A stretch of 34,247 nucleotides of DNA from Bacillota bacterium (GTDB lineage Bacteria > Bacillota > Clostridia > Caldicoprobacterales > Caldicoprobacteraceae). The notes under the pieces are model-generated. The model saw only the letters and a program-made list of their open reading frames with translations, made no database searches and was not told the DNA's origin. Of this stretch, positions 18,941-27,050 are shown in pieces (position 1 is the first letter of the stretch; each line of letters opens with the position of its first letter). Made by a program: the position numbers and the translations under genes. Location: the NCBI GenBank assembly GCA_023622385.1, contig JAMNZI010000172.1:1-34247 (forward strand), given 5' to 3'.

Positions 18941-21340
18941 ATGCTTAAATGGTTTAAAAACCGCTTTTTTTTATTTGCGTTGATATGTATACTGGGGTTC
19001 AGTATGCTTTTGATCAGGCTTGCTTATCTTACCGTAGAAATGGGGGAGACTTATTATGCGCTGTCCATGGAGCGAAAATCGGTTGAGATCCCCCTTAGGG
19101 GCAGCAGGGGAAATATTTTGGACAGAAACGGCATTCCTATGGCCATGAACAAGCAGATGTTTGTGGTGGAGCTGGATAAACAGAGGATGCCTACAGGGGA
19201 TAAACAGCTCAACGATTTGATTTACAAGATTGTCAGCATAATAAAGCAAAACGGGGATACTACGAGCTTGATGGATAATATACCCATAAAGATAGATGGA
19301 AACGGAAGGCCATATTATATATGGGAGAAAAAATCTTCCGAGAACCAGCAAAGGGATTTTGAAAGATGGAAGTCTGATGCCGGCATAAAGGTTGACCTGC
19401 CGGCTGCTGATATGCTCAAACACCTCAGGGAAAGGTTTAAGATCGATGAGGATTTGCCTGACGATGTAGCTAGGGACATAATTTCCGTTAGGTTGGACAT
19501 TTACATCAACAGGTACCGTCCCAACGCCATCAGGATTGCCACGGGTGTGAGCCAAAAAACAGTGGCCCAACTTGAGACCTATGCCGGGGAGTTGCCGGGG
19601 CTTCAGATATCGGTGGAGATGGGGCGCTACTATCCAATGGGCGATGTGGCAGCCCACATTATAGGGTATGTAGGCAGGATAAGTAGTGAGGATATTGAGG
19701 AATACAAGAGTAAAGGCATTAACCTAAAGGAATTGGGCTACGACCTGTCCGTTGACCGCATTGGCAAAATGGGAATAGAGAAGTATGCTGAGCAATGGCT
19801 TACAGCTAGCACAAAGGACAAGCATGGCATGCTGTGGGCCGAAGTAAATTCCACTGGTAAGGTAATCAGGGTATTGAGCGAGACGCCGCCAGAGGATGGA
19901 AATGATGTAATCCTCACCCTTGATAGCCGCCTGCAAAAAGCAGTGGAGGATATTTTAGCTGAGGAGATAAACAAGATGGCAGCAGGCCTGCCGCCCTATG
20001 AGGGTGATAAACAGGCCCCTTATGCCAATAGAGGAGCGGCTGTGGTGCTGGATGTGCACACCGGTGAAATACTGGCGATGGCCAGTTACCCGTCGTTTGA
20101 TTTGAATTTGTTCATCCCCGCCATATCCAACGAGGAATATCAGAAGATTTTGAATGCACCGGGGAAACCGTTAACGGCTATGGCTTTTCAAGAAAGGTTT
20201 GCTCCAGGTTCTGTCATTAAGATGATGATAGGCATTACGGCGTTGATGGAAGGTAAGGTTACGCTGAATGAACAGGTATATGATGCTTTTAGATATACCA
20301 AATACGGCAATGAAGGGCCGGTGTGTTGGGCCAGGCCAGGTGTGCACGGGCATGAAAATTTTGTAGAGGCCTTGAAGCACTCATGTAACTATTATTTCTA
20401 CGAAATGGCTGATCGTCTAGGTATCGATAAGATGGTGGAGTGGGGAAAACTTTTTGGCTTAGAGGGGCATACCGGCCTTGAAATAGGAGATGTAGAGTCC
20501 TTTATAGGCGGGCCTGATAGAAGGCCTATCCTGAAACGACCTTTAGTTATAGCGGGAATAAAAAAGCTGATGCAGGATAAACGTAAACCATACAAAGAAT
20601 TTTTTGAAAATATAGACCAGGAAACCAAGAATAGATTAGCAGCAAAATTGGCCAATTTACCAGTAGAAGTCACTACTAAAGAAATTGAAGAGGTCGTAAG
20701 GGAAGAGGTGGGGGATTTTAAGGGTATTAAAACTTTTGCAGGCGATGTACAAACCGGGCCGTTTTTCGAAAGGCGGTGGAAATGGAGGGATACATTGACC
20801 ACGGGGACCGGACAAGCCGATGTAAACGTTACGCCGCTGGCTGTGGCGAGGTATATTGCAGCTATAGCCAATGGCGGTAAGGTGCTGGAGACACATGTCT
20901 TCAAAAGGGTGGTCTCGCCAGAAGGGGATATTTTGCACGAGACTCAACCAGTAGTGGTAAATGAGCTGGATATAAAGCCCGAGTATCTTGAGGCTGCAAA
21001 GCTGGGAATGTATAAAGTGGTAAATGATAGATCCACCGCAGGAGGAGGAGCGGGTACCGCAGCCAGTGCTTTTGCAGGATTAGATCCAAGCATCACAGTG
21101 GCTGGTAAAACTGGAACCGCCGAGCTTGACTCTAACAGAGAGGAGACAAACACAGCGTGGTTCGGAGGGTTTACCCCTTATGAGACGCCCGAAGTTGCTA
21201 TAGTTGTGACCATACCTTTCGGCCGCACTTCCAGCAATGCAGGAGTAGTGGCACGGCGGATAATTGAGGAGTATTACAGGTTGAAAAATACACAAAGCCA
21301 ATTCAGCACGGTCACCGAGGCAAACCACTTAAAGCAGTAA
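18941..21340 (+). CDS. mrdA: penicillin-binding protein 2 (class B transpeptidase)
   Basis: SxxK in FAPGSVIKMM, SxN in KHSCNYYFYEMA, KTG in VAGKTGTAE; N-terminal TM; between mreD and minC. Confidence 0.93.
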   Translation: MLKWFKNRFFLFALICILGFSMLLIRLAYLTVEMGETYYALSMERKSVEIPLRGSRGNILDRNGIPMAMNKQMFVVELDKQRMPTGDKQLNDLIYKIVSIIKQNGDTTSLMDNIPIKIDGNGRPYYIWEKKSSENQQRDFERWKSDAGIKVDLPAADMLKHLRERFKIDEDLPDDVARDIISVRLDIYINRYRPNAIRIATGVSQKTVAQLETYAGELPGLQISVEMGRYYPMGDVAAHIIGYVGRISSEDIEEYKSKGINLKELGYDLSVDRIGKMGIEKYAEQWLTASTKDKHGMLWAEVNSTGKVIRVLSETPPEDGNDVILTLDSRLQKAVEDILAEEINKMAAGLPPYEGDKQAPYANRGAAVVLDVHTGEILAMASYPSFDLNLFIPAISNEEYQKILNAPGKPLTAMAFQERFAPGSVIKMMIGITALMEGKVTLNEQVYDAFRYTKYGNEGPVCWARPGVHGHENFVEALKHSCNYYFYEMADRLGIDKMVEWGKLFGLEGHTGLEIGDVESFIGGPDRRPILKRPLVIAGIKKLMQDKRKPYKEFFENIDQETKNRLAAKLANLPVEVTTKEIEEVVREEVGDFKGIKTFAGDVQTGPFFERRWKWRDTLTTGTGQADVNVTPLAVARYIAAIANGGKVLETHVFKRVVSPEGDILHETQPVVVNELDIKPEYLEAAKLGMYKVVNDRSTAGGGAGTAASAFAGLDPSITVAGKTGTAELDSNREETNTAWFGGFTPYETPEVAIVVTIPFGRTSSNAGVVARRIIEEYYRLKNTQSQFSTVTEANHLKQ

Positions 21341-21427
21341 ACATTTTTATATTTTTTGCAGGATTTTTGGTTTACTTGGCGAATATTGGAGGATGTAACA
21401 CTTAATGCTATGGAGGAACGTTGGGAG

Positions 21428-22072
21428 ATGAGCCAGAGTCCGGTGGTATTTAAAGGAGTAAAAGGAGGATTAAAGGTTTATATCAATGCTGACAGCGATA
21501 TAGAGCAAATAATGGATGAACTTGAGAAAAAGATAAAGGGGAGCAAGCATTTTTTTGAGAATTCCCGGGTAAATTTAATATTCACTGGCAGAAGGTTGAC
21601 ACCACAGCAACAACAGAATATTGTCGATTTAATTTCCCGGGAAATCGAAGTGGGGAGTATTACGTTTGAAATGACGAATATTGGCCTTCCTTCTGCCGAT
21701 CATTCTGAATGGTTCGACGGAATAGAAGAAGGTATGACGCGATTTGTAAGAGGTACGGTGCGAAATGGACAGAGAATATACTATGAGGGCAACGTGGTAG
21801 TGATCGGGGATGTCAATCCCGGGGGAGAAATAATTGCCGGCGGGAATATCCTGGTGATGGGAACATTGAGAGGAGTGGTTCATGCCGGTGCCACGGGCAA
21901 TCACAATGCAGTGGTGGTGGCTTTCAGCCTTCAACCCACCCAGGTGAGAATTGGGGGAATCATTGCAAGACCACCTGAAGATGACGCCGTAAAGCCTTCT
22001 TATCCCGAGATAGCCTATGTGAAAGGTAGTATACTAGTAATAGAGCCTTATTTACCTGGGAGGGGGAAATAG
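21428..22072 (+). CDS. minC: septum site-determining protein MinC (ORF track start 21356; 21428 or 21410 likelier)
   Basis: C-terminal beta-helix motifs RGTVRNGQRIYYEGNVVVIGDVNPGGEIIAGGNILVMGTLRGVVHAGATGN. Confidence 0.95.
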   Translation: MSQSPVVFKGVKGGLKVYINADSDIEQIMDELEKKIKGSKHFFENSRVNLIFTGRRLTPQQQQNIVDLISREIEVGSITFEMTNIGLPSADHSEWFDGIEEGMTRFVRGTVRNGQRIYYEGNVVVIGDVNPGGEIIAGGNILVMGTLRGVVHAGATGNHNAVVVAFSLQPTQVRIGGIIARPPEDDAVKPSYPEIAYVKGSILVIEPYLPGRGK

Positions 22073-22211
22073 TATATAATGTAAGAAATATCTGTTATTA
22101 TTATGATTCTTGTCACAGCAAATAGGTTTAGCCGCTGATATGGTAAACTTGGCGTAGAAGGAGAAAAATGGCTGGTATCAGGGTAAAGATGTAGAGGGGG
22201 AGTGGACATAT

Positions 22212-23021
22212 ATGGGAGAGGTAATAGTGATAACTTCAGGGAAGGGAGGGGTCGGCAAGACCACCACAACGGCTAATATAGGGGCAGCTCTGGCGCTGAC
22301 AGGCAAAAAGGTGGTGCTGGTGGATGCCGATATAGGCCTTAGAAACCTCGATGTGGTCATGGGATTGGAAAACAGGATTGTTTACGATTTGGTGGATGTG
22401 GTGGAAAAGGTTTGTAGGCTGAAGCAAGCTCTTATAAAGGACAAGCGCTTTGAAGGGCTGTATCTGTTGCCGGCTGCTCAAACGAAGGATAAGACAGCGG
22501 TGTCCCCACAGCAGATGCAGGAGCTGTGCCAGCAGCTAAAAGAGGAATTTGATTATGTACTTATCGATTGTCCGGCTGGTATTGAACAGGGATTCAAAAA
22601 CGCTATAGCCGGAGCTGATAGAGCAGTAGTGGTTACCGTGCCAGAGGTGTCGGCCGTTAGGGATGCTGATCGCATAATAGGCTTGCTTGCCGCTAACGAG
22701 CTTATGGACCCCAAGCTTATAATAAATCGTATAAGGATAGATATGGTAAAACGGGGGGACATGATGAACATCGACGATACCATTGATATACTAGGAGTAG
22801 ACCTGCTTGGGGTAGTGCCTGACGATGAGAAGGTAGTCATATCAACCAATAAGGGTGAACCGGCGGTGTTGGATGAGGATTCTTTGGCAGGACAGGCTTA
22901 TAGAAACATTGCCAGGAGGTTAATGGGCGAAAATGTACCTATCATGGACTTGGAGATGGATGAGGGCTTTTTGGCGAAGCTAAAACGATGGCTCAGCATA
23001 GGCAAGAAGAGGGCCTATTAG
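22212..23021 (+). CDS. minD: septum site-determining ATPase MinD
   Basis: VIVITSGKGGVGKTTTTANIGAALALTGKKVVLVDADIGLRNLDVVMGLENR and C-terminal amphipathic tail LAKLKRWLSIGKKR. Confidence 0.98.
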   Translation: MGEVIVITSGKGGVGKTTTTANIGAALALTGKKVVLVDADIGLRNLDVVMGLENRIVYDLVDVVEKVCRLKQALIKDKRFEGLYLLPAAQTKDKTAVSPQQMQELCQQLKEEFDYVLIDCPAGIEQGFKNAIAGADRAVVVTVPEVSAVRDADRIIGLLAANELMDPKLIINRIRIDMVKRGDMMNIDDTIDILGVDLLGVVPDDEKVVISTNKGEPAVLDEDSLAGQAYRNIARRLMGENVPIMDLEMDEGFLAKLKRWLSIGKKRAY

Positions 23022-23036
23022 TGAGGGGGATTTAAA

Positions 23037-23327
23037 GTGATCGATTTGTTTAAGTTTTTTGGAAAAGGGGAAAGCAAGAGTAAGGATATCGCCAAAGAGC
23101 GGCTTAAACTGGTGCTTATTCATGACCGTGCCAATATTTCACCCAAATTTCTGGATATGATCAAGGACGACATCATTAAGGTTATATCCAGTTATATGGA
23201 AATAGATGAATCAGGATTAGACATACGGTTGTCCCGTATACCTCAGGGTGATGACACATACAGCAGTGCTTTAGTGGCAAATATCCCTATAAGAAGGGTG
23301 AAAAATATGGGGCCTAATAAGGGTTAG
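23037..23327 (+). CDS. minE: cell division topological specificity factor MinE (GTG start)
   Basis: AKERLKLVLIHDRANISPKFLDMIKDDIIKVISSYMEID. Confidence 0.96.
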   Translation: MIDLFKFFGKGESKSKDIAKERLKLVLIHDRANISPKFLDMIKDDIIKVISSYMEIDESGLDIRLSRIPQGDDTYSSALVANIPIRRVKNMGPNKG

Positions 23328-23354
23328 AGGTTGCAGCGCGCAATCTCTTTTTTT
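23326..23354 (+). terminator. intrinsic terminator overlapping the minE stop codon
   Basis: AGAGGTTGC-AGCGC-GCAATCTCT followed by TTTTTT. Confidence 0.88.
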
Positions 23355-23367
23355 ATATCTGTTCATA

Positions 23368-23376
23368 TGTTATAAT
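23368..23376 (+). promoter_or_regulatory. extended -10 promoter for rodA-mgsA
   Basis: TGTTATAAT (TGnTATAAT) right after the minE terminator; -35 poor. Confidence 0.55.
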
Positions 23377-23418
23377 GTTGACGATGGCAGTTTTGAAGTA
23401 TATAGATGGGGGACGCAG

Positions 23419-24570
23419 ATGTTTGACAAGAAACTCATTAAAAATTTTGACTTTTTTATATTGATCTTGATATTCTTGCTGGTAGGCTTTGGGCTGATAG
23501 GTATTGGAGTGGCCATGAGGGAACCGGTTCAAGGAGATGAATACCGGTTGTTCGACATAATTGGAAATTTTAACTTGTATCATGTGAAGCTACACCTGTT
23601 GTGGTTTGGCATTGGGCTCATTGCCATGTTGGTGGTTATCAGCGTTGATTATCATCTCTTCGCTGATATGTCTTCATATATATATTGGACGGTAGTGGCT
23701 ATGCTGCTCTATGTCTCCCTTAGGGGGCATATTGCCGGAAATGCGCGCAGCTGGATCAGCTTTGGATCGTTTTACCTCCAGCCTTCAGAGCTTGCCAAGA
23801 TATCCATGATCATATCTCTAGCCAAAGCGATGGCTAAGGAGAAGGATGAGGGAGAAAATCTGGATGGCTTAAAGGGCCTTTTACCTTTGCTGGCCAGACT
23901 TGTCATTCCTTTGGTGCTCATCATAGTTCAACCAGATTTTGGTACAGCCATGGTGTTTATAGCAATATTGTTTGGAATGGTTTTCGTCGCAGGCATCAAT
24001 TATAAGCTCTTGCTGGGCATAATTGGGGCAGGGGTTGCTGCTGTACCGGTTATGTGGTATGGCTTGCTGTCGGAGGTACAGAAAAACCGTATCCTAGTGT
24101 TTTTAAATCCCGGTATGGACCCTTTGGGGGCGGGCTATCATGTTATCCAGTCCATAATTGCCATAGGTTCCGGTAGAATATACGGTAAGGGGATCTTGAC
24201 GGACAATACTTTAAGCCAACTCAATTTTGTTCCGGCTAAAAATACTGACTTTATCTTCTCGGTAACAGTAGAAGCCCTTGGTTTCATAGGAGGAGCTATA
24301 GTGATATGCCTATACTTGTGCTTGATTTTGAGAACCATATACTTGGCCACCAAAGCAAAAGATAATTTTGGCAGCTTTTTGATCATTGGCGTGGTATCCA
24401 TGATGATATTCCATATATTTGAGAACATAGGTATGACCATGGGCTTGATGCCAGTTACCGGAATACCCCTTCCATTTATGAGCTATGGTGGAAGTTCCAT
24501 GCTCACCAATATGATTGCATACGGGTTGGTGCTAAACGTGGGTATGCGCAGACAAAAGATAAATTTCTAA
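23419..24570 (+). CDS. rodA: rod shape-determining protein RodA (SEDS glycosyltransferase)
   Basis: SEDS motifs ARSWISFGSFYLQPSELAKI, GTGYH-like GAGYHVIQSIIAIGSG, GIPLPFMSYGGSSMLTNM. Confidence 0.95.
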   Translation: MFDKKLIKNFDFFILILIFLLVGFGLIGIGVAMREPVQGDEYRLFDIIGNFNLYHVKLHLLWFGIGLIAMLVVISVDYHLFADMSSYIYWTVVAMLLYVSLRGHIAGNARSWISFGSFYLQPSELAKISMIISLAKAMAKEKDEGENLDGLKGLLPLLARLVIPLVLIIVQPDFGTAMVFIAILFGMVFVAGINYKLLLGIIGAGVAAVPVMWYGLLSEVQKNRILVFLNPGMDPLGAGYHVIQSIIAIGSGRIYGKGILTDNTLSQLNFVPAKNTDFIFSVTVEALGFIGGAIVICLYLCLILRTIYLATKAKDNFGSFLIIGVVSMMIFHIFENIGMTMGLMPVTGIPLPFMSYGGSSMLTNMIAYGLVLNVGMRRQKINF

Positions 24571-24598
24571 AGGGTAAGGCAAGTTTGCTCGGGGGGTA

Positions 24599-25027
24599 AT
24601 GAACATGAATATCGCTTTGATTGCCCATGATAAGAAGAAAGAGGATATGGTCAACTTTTGCGTGGCCTATAGACATATTTTGGAAAAGCATAAGCTGTGC
24701 GCCACCGGCACCACTGGGAAGCTGATCGCAGAAGCGACGGGTCTACCGGTGCATCGTTTTCTTTCTGGCCCTCTGGGAGGAGATCAGCAGATAGGTGCTA
24801 GGGTGGCCTATAACAAGATCGATTTGGTCATATTCTTGCGGGATCCGCTGACGGCACAGCCCCATGAACCCGATATCAATGCGCTGCTGAGGCTTTGCGA
24901 TGTGCATAATATTCCTCTGGCCACCAATCTGGCTACAGCAGAGGTTATGGTTAAGGCTTTGGAACGCGGCGATTTGGATTGGAGGCTGATAGTCAATCCT
25001 CCACGGGAGGACGACGATATATTTTGA
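24599..25027 (+). CDS. mgsA: methylglyoxal synthase
   Basis: [65 protein letters not shown]. Confidence 0.97.
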   Translation: MNMNIALIAHDKKKEDMVNFCVAYRHILEKHKLCATGTTGKLIAEATGLPVHRFLSGPLGGDQQIGARVAYNKIDLVIFLRDPLTAQPHEPDINALLRLCDVHNIPLATNLATAEVMVKALERGDLDWRLIVNPPREDDDIF

Positions 25028-25041
25028 AATCATAAACTTGG

Positions 25042-25077
25042 TCCCCTCCCAATATATTTGTATTGATGAGGAGGGGA
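25042..25077 (+). promoter_or_regulatory. hairpin sequestering the SD of the SpoIVFA-like gene
   Basis: TCCCCTCC (25042-25049) pairs perfectly with GGAGGGGA (25070-25077), inner CAATA/TATTG; SD is GGAGGGG, 7 nt before TTG 25084. Confidence 0.75.
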
Positions 25078-25083
25078 TGAGCT

Positions 25084-25890
25084 TTGGAAGCGGGAAAAGG
25101 GGTATATGTAAAAAAAGGGCTTAGGCCGGTCAGGCGGCGCAGATTGGATTTGCCTATTTCACGCCCTGTGCGCCGGCGAACATCGTACGGTAGAATGGAT
25201 ACTTTGGACGACCAGCACAAGGCAGCCGTATTGGTAGCCAGAATATCGGTAGCAGCTATCATTATTGTGGTGGTGATGTTGTTCAAGAGCATCGATACTC
25301 CTGTCACTAACTGGGCTGTTGACAGGATTCGTGAAGCCATAACCTATGACTTTGACATAGACGAGTCATTGGGAAAGCTGAAGTTCGTGGGCGACTACTT
25401 GCCGGGGCTTAAGGCGGCGTTTGGCGAACATCAAGCCCAGAATGAAGGTGAAGAGGCTGGAAAAAAGGAAGTAAATGAAGAGGTTCATCCTGTCCTTGCC
25501 GCTCCTGCCGAAGGCAAAGTGGTGGGTTTTTTCGGCCGTGTTTACGGCGATGAAGGTAAAGAGGTGACAAATCAGGGGATAGATATTTTTTCGCAGCAGC
25601 AGGGTTGGGTTTATGCGGTTTATGATGGGAAAGTGATCACCATAGGGGAAGACGGGCCTTACGGCAAATATGTAAAGGTTGACCAGGGGGAAGGGTGGGT
25701 GGCCTTATACAGCGGATGTGAAGACATACAGGTGCAGGTGGGAGATTCAATTAAACAGGGGACTAGAATAGGCAAGATGGGCAAGGCCCCCTCAGAAGAA
25801 GGGTATAGATTGCATTTTGAAGTCTGGCATGGCGATCAGCCGGTGGATCCCCTCAAGCTCATTCAAGAAGAGAGCAAAGTGTTTAGGTGA
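25084..25890 (+). CDS. spoIVFA: SpoIVFA-like protein: TM helix plus degenerate M23/LytM domain
   Basis: VVGFFGRVYGDEGKEVTNQGIDIFSQQQGWVYAVYDGKV ... YRLHFEVWHGDQPVDPLKLI; upstream of SpoIVFB-like M50 protease. Confidence 0.8.
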   Translation: MEAGKGVYVKKGLRPVRRRRLDLPISRPVRRRTSYGRMDTLDDQHKAAVLVARISVAAIIIVVVMLFKSIDTPVTNWAVDRIREAITYDFDIDESLGKLKFVGDYLPGLKAAFGEHQAQNEGEEAGKKEVNEEVHPVLAAPAEGKVVGFFGRVYGDEGKEVTNQGIDIFSQQQGWVYAVYDGKVITIGEDGPYGKYVKVDQGEGWVALYSGCEDIQVQVGDSIKQGTRIGKMGKAPSEEGYRLHFEVWHGDQPVDPLKLIQEESKVFR

Positions 25891-25911
25891 AGCGGAATAA
25901 GTGCTGCGGAC

Positions 25912-26805
25912 ATGAAGCTGGGTACGCTGTTTGGCATAAACATATATATAAATAAGTTGTTGGTTATATTCATCGCTATAGCCATAGTATTGGGAGAGGG
26001 GGCCAAGCTGACCGTCGTATTTTTGGTGGTGTTCGTGCACGAGCTGGCACATATGGTCATGGCTAGGGCGTTAAACTTAAGGGTGAGCGAGATAGAGCTG
26101 CTGCCTTTTGGTGGCGTGGCCAGAATTGAAAGCTTTTTTGAAGTCAACCCCCGAGATGAGGTATATATAGCCATGGTGGGGCCTATGTCTAACGTGCTGT
26201 TGGTGTTGGGCTGCATGGCTTTGAGGAAGATGGGACTTATTCCACACAAGGATTATGATTTTTTCATTCAGGCCAATTTGATGTTGGCTGGCTTTAACCT
26301 ACTTCCGGCTTTTCCATTGGATGGAGGCAGGATTTTGCGTGCCATCCTTTCCCGGGAGATAGGGATAAAGAGGGCTACCAGGGTTACTACCATAGGCGGG
26401 TTTGTACTGGCGCTTTTCCTTGCCATGACCGGAGCATATGCCATCTATTACGGCATTTTTAACCCTACCCTGTTTGTCATGGCGGGGTTTTTGGTATATT
26501 CAGCCGTAAAGGAAAATAGGATGGCTTCCTATGTGATGGTGAGGGACCTCACTTATAAGAGGGATATTTTAATCAGAGAAGGGGCCATCCAATCGAGAGA
26601 GCTGGTGGTATTGTATGATCTGCCGTTGAGGGACGTGATAAAGAAGTTTGTGCCGCATCGATATCATAGCATCGTTGTAGTCGATGAGCGGCTTAGGCCC
26701 AGGGGCTATTTAACAGAAAAGGATATAGCAGACGGCATTATGGATTACGGGCTTAACGTGCCGGTGTATAGGCTGCTTTCGCAATCCAATCGCGAGAACG
26801 GTTGA
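25912..26805 (+). CDS. spoIVFB: M50 site-2 protease, SpoIVFB-like
   Basis: VFVHELAHMVMARAL (HExxH), NLLPAFPLDGGRILRAIL; C-terminal CBS-like region YLTEKDIADGI. Confidence 0.88.
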   Translation: MKLGTLFGINIYINKLLVIFIAIAIVLGEGAKLTVVFLVVFVHELAHMVMARALNLRVSEIELLPFGGVARIESFFEVNPRDEVYIAMVGPMSNVLLVLGCMALRKMGLIPHKDYDFFIQANLMLAGFNLLPAFPLDGGRILRAILSREIGIKRATRVTTIGGFVLALFLAMTGAYAIYYGIFNPTLFVMAGFLVYSAVKENRMASYVMVRDLTYKRDILIREGAIQSRELVVLYDLPLRDVIKKFVPHRYHSIVVVDERLRPRGYLTEKDIADGIMDYGLNVPVYRLLSQSNRENG

Positions 26806-27050
26806 TTGAATGGCCGGGGTCTCATGGACAATTTTTGCCTTTAAACGGCACTACGCCAAAACGGGAGGTTGATGGAACGTCCAAGATTTGGACTATCTGA
26901 AAAAGTCCGGCATGTTTTCTCCTCACTATATAGGCTGCCACGTCAAGGGAATGGTAAATGCCTGCAAGGCAAAAATATATGGTGTGGACAAGACTTGTTG
27001 AATAGGATATGGACAAGGGGTATATTGTTTATTGATAGGAGGCAATGTGG

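Noticed and set aside
18971-19657. 228 aa minus-strand ORF inside PBP2, plus the many other antisense ORFs (e.g. 5294-5812, 20398-20904, 29666-29998)
   Set aside because: They lie opposite strongly supported conserved genes, have His/Ser/Pro-rich shadow composition and no family signatures
26870-26872. In-frame TGA as a selenocysteine codon
   Set aside because: No SECIS-like hairpin immediately downstream that I can defend, no selenoprotein family similarity and no good start codon/SD for the combined frame
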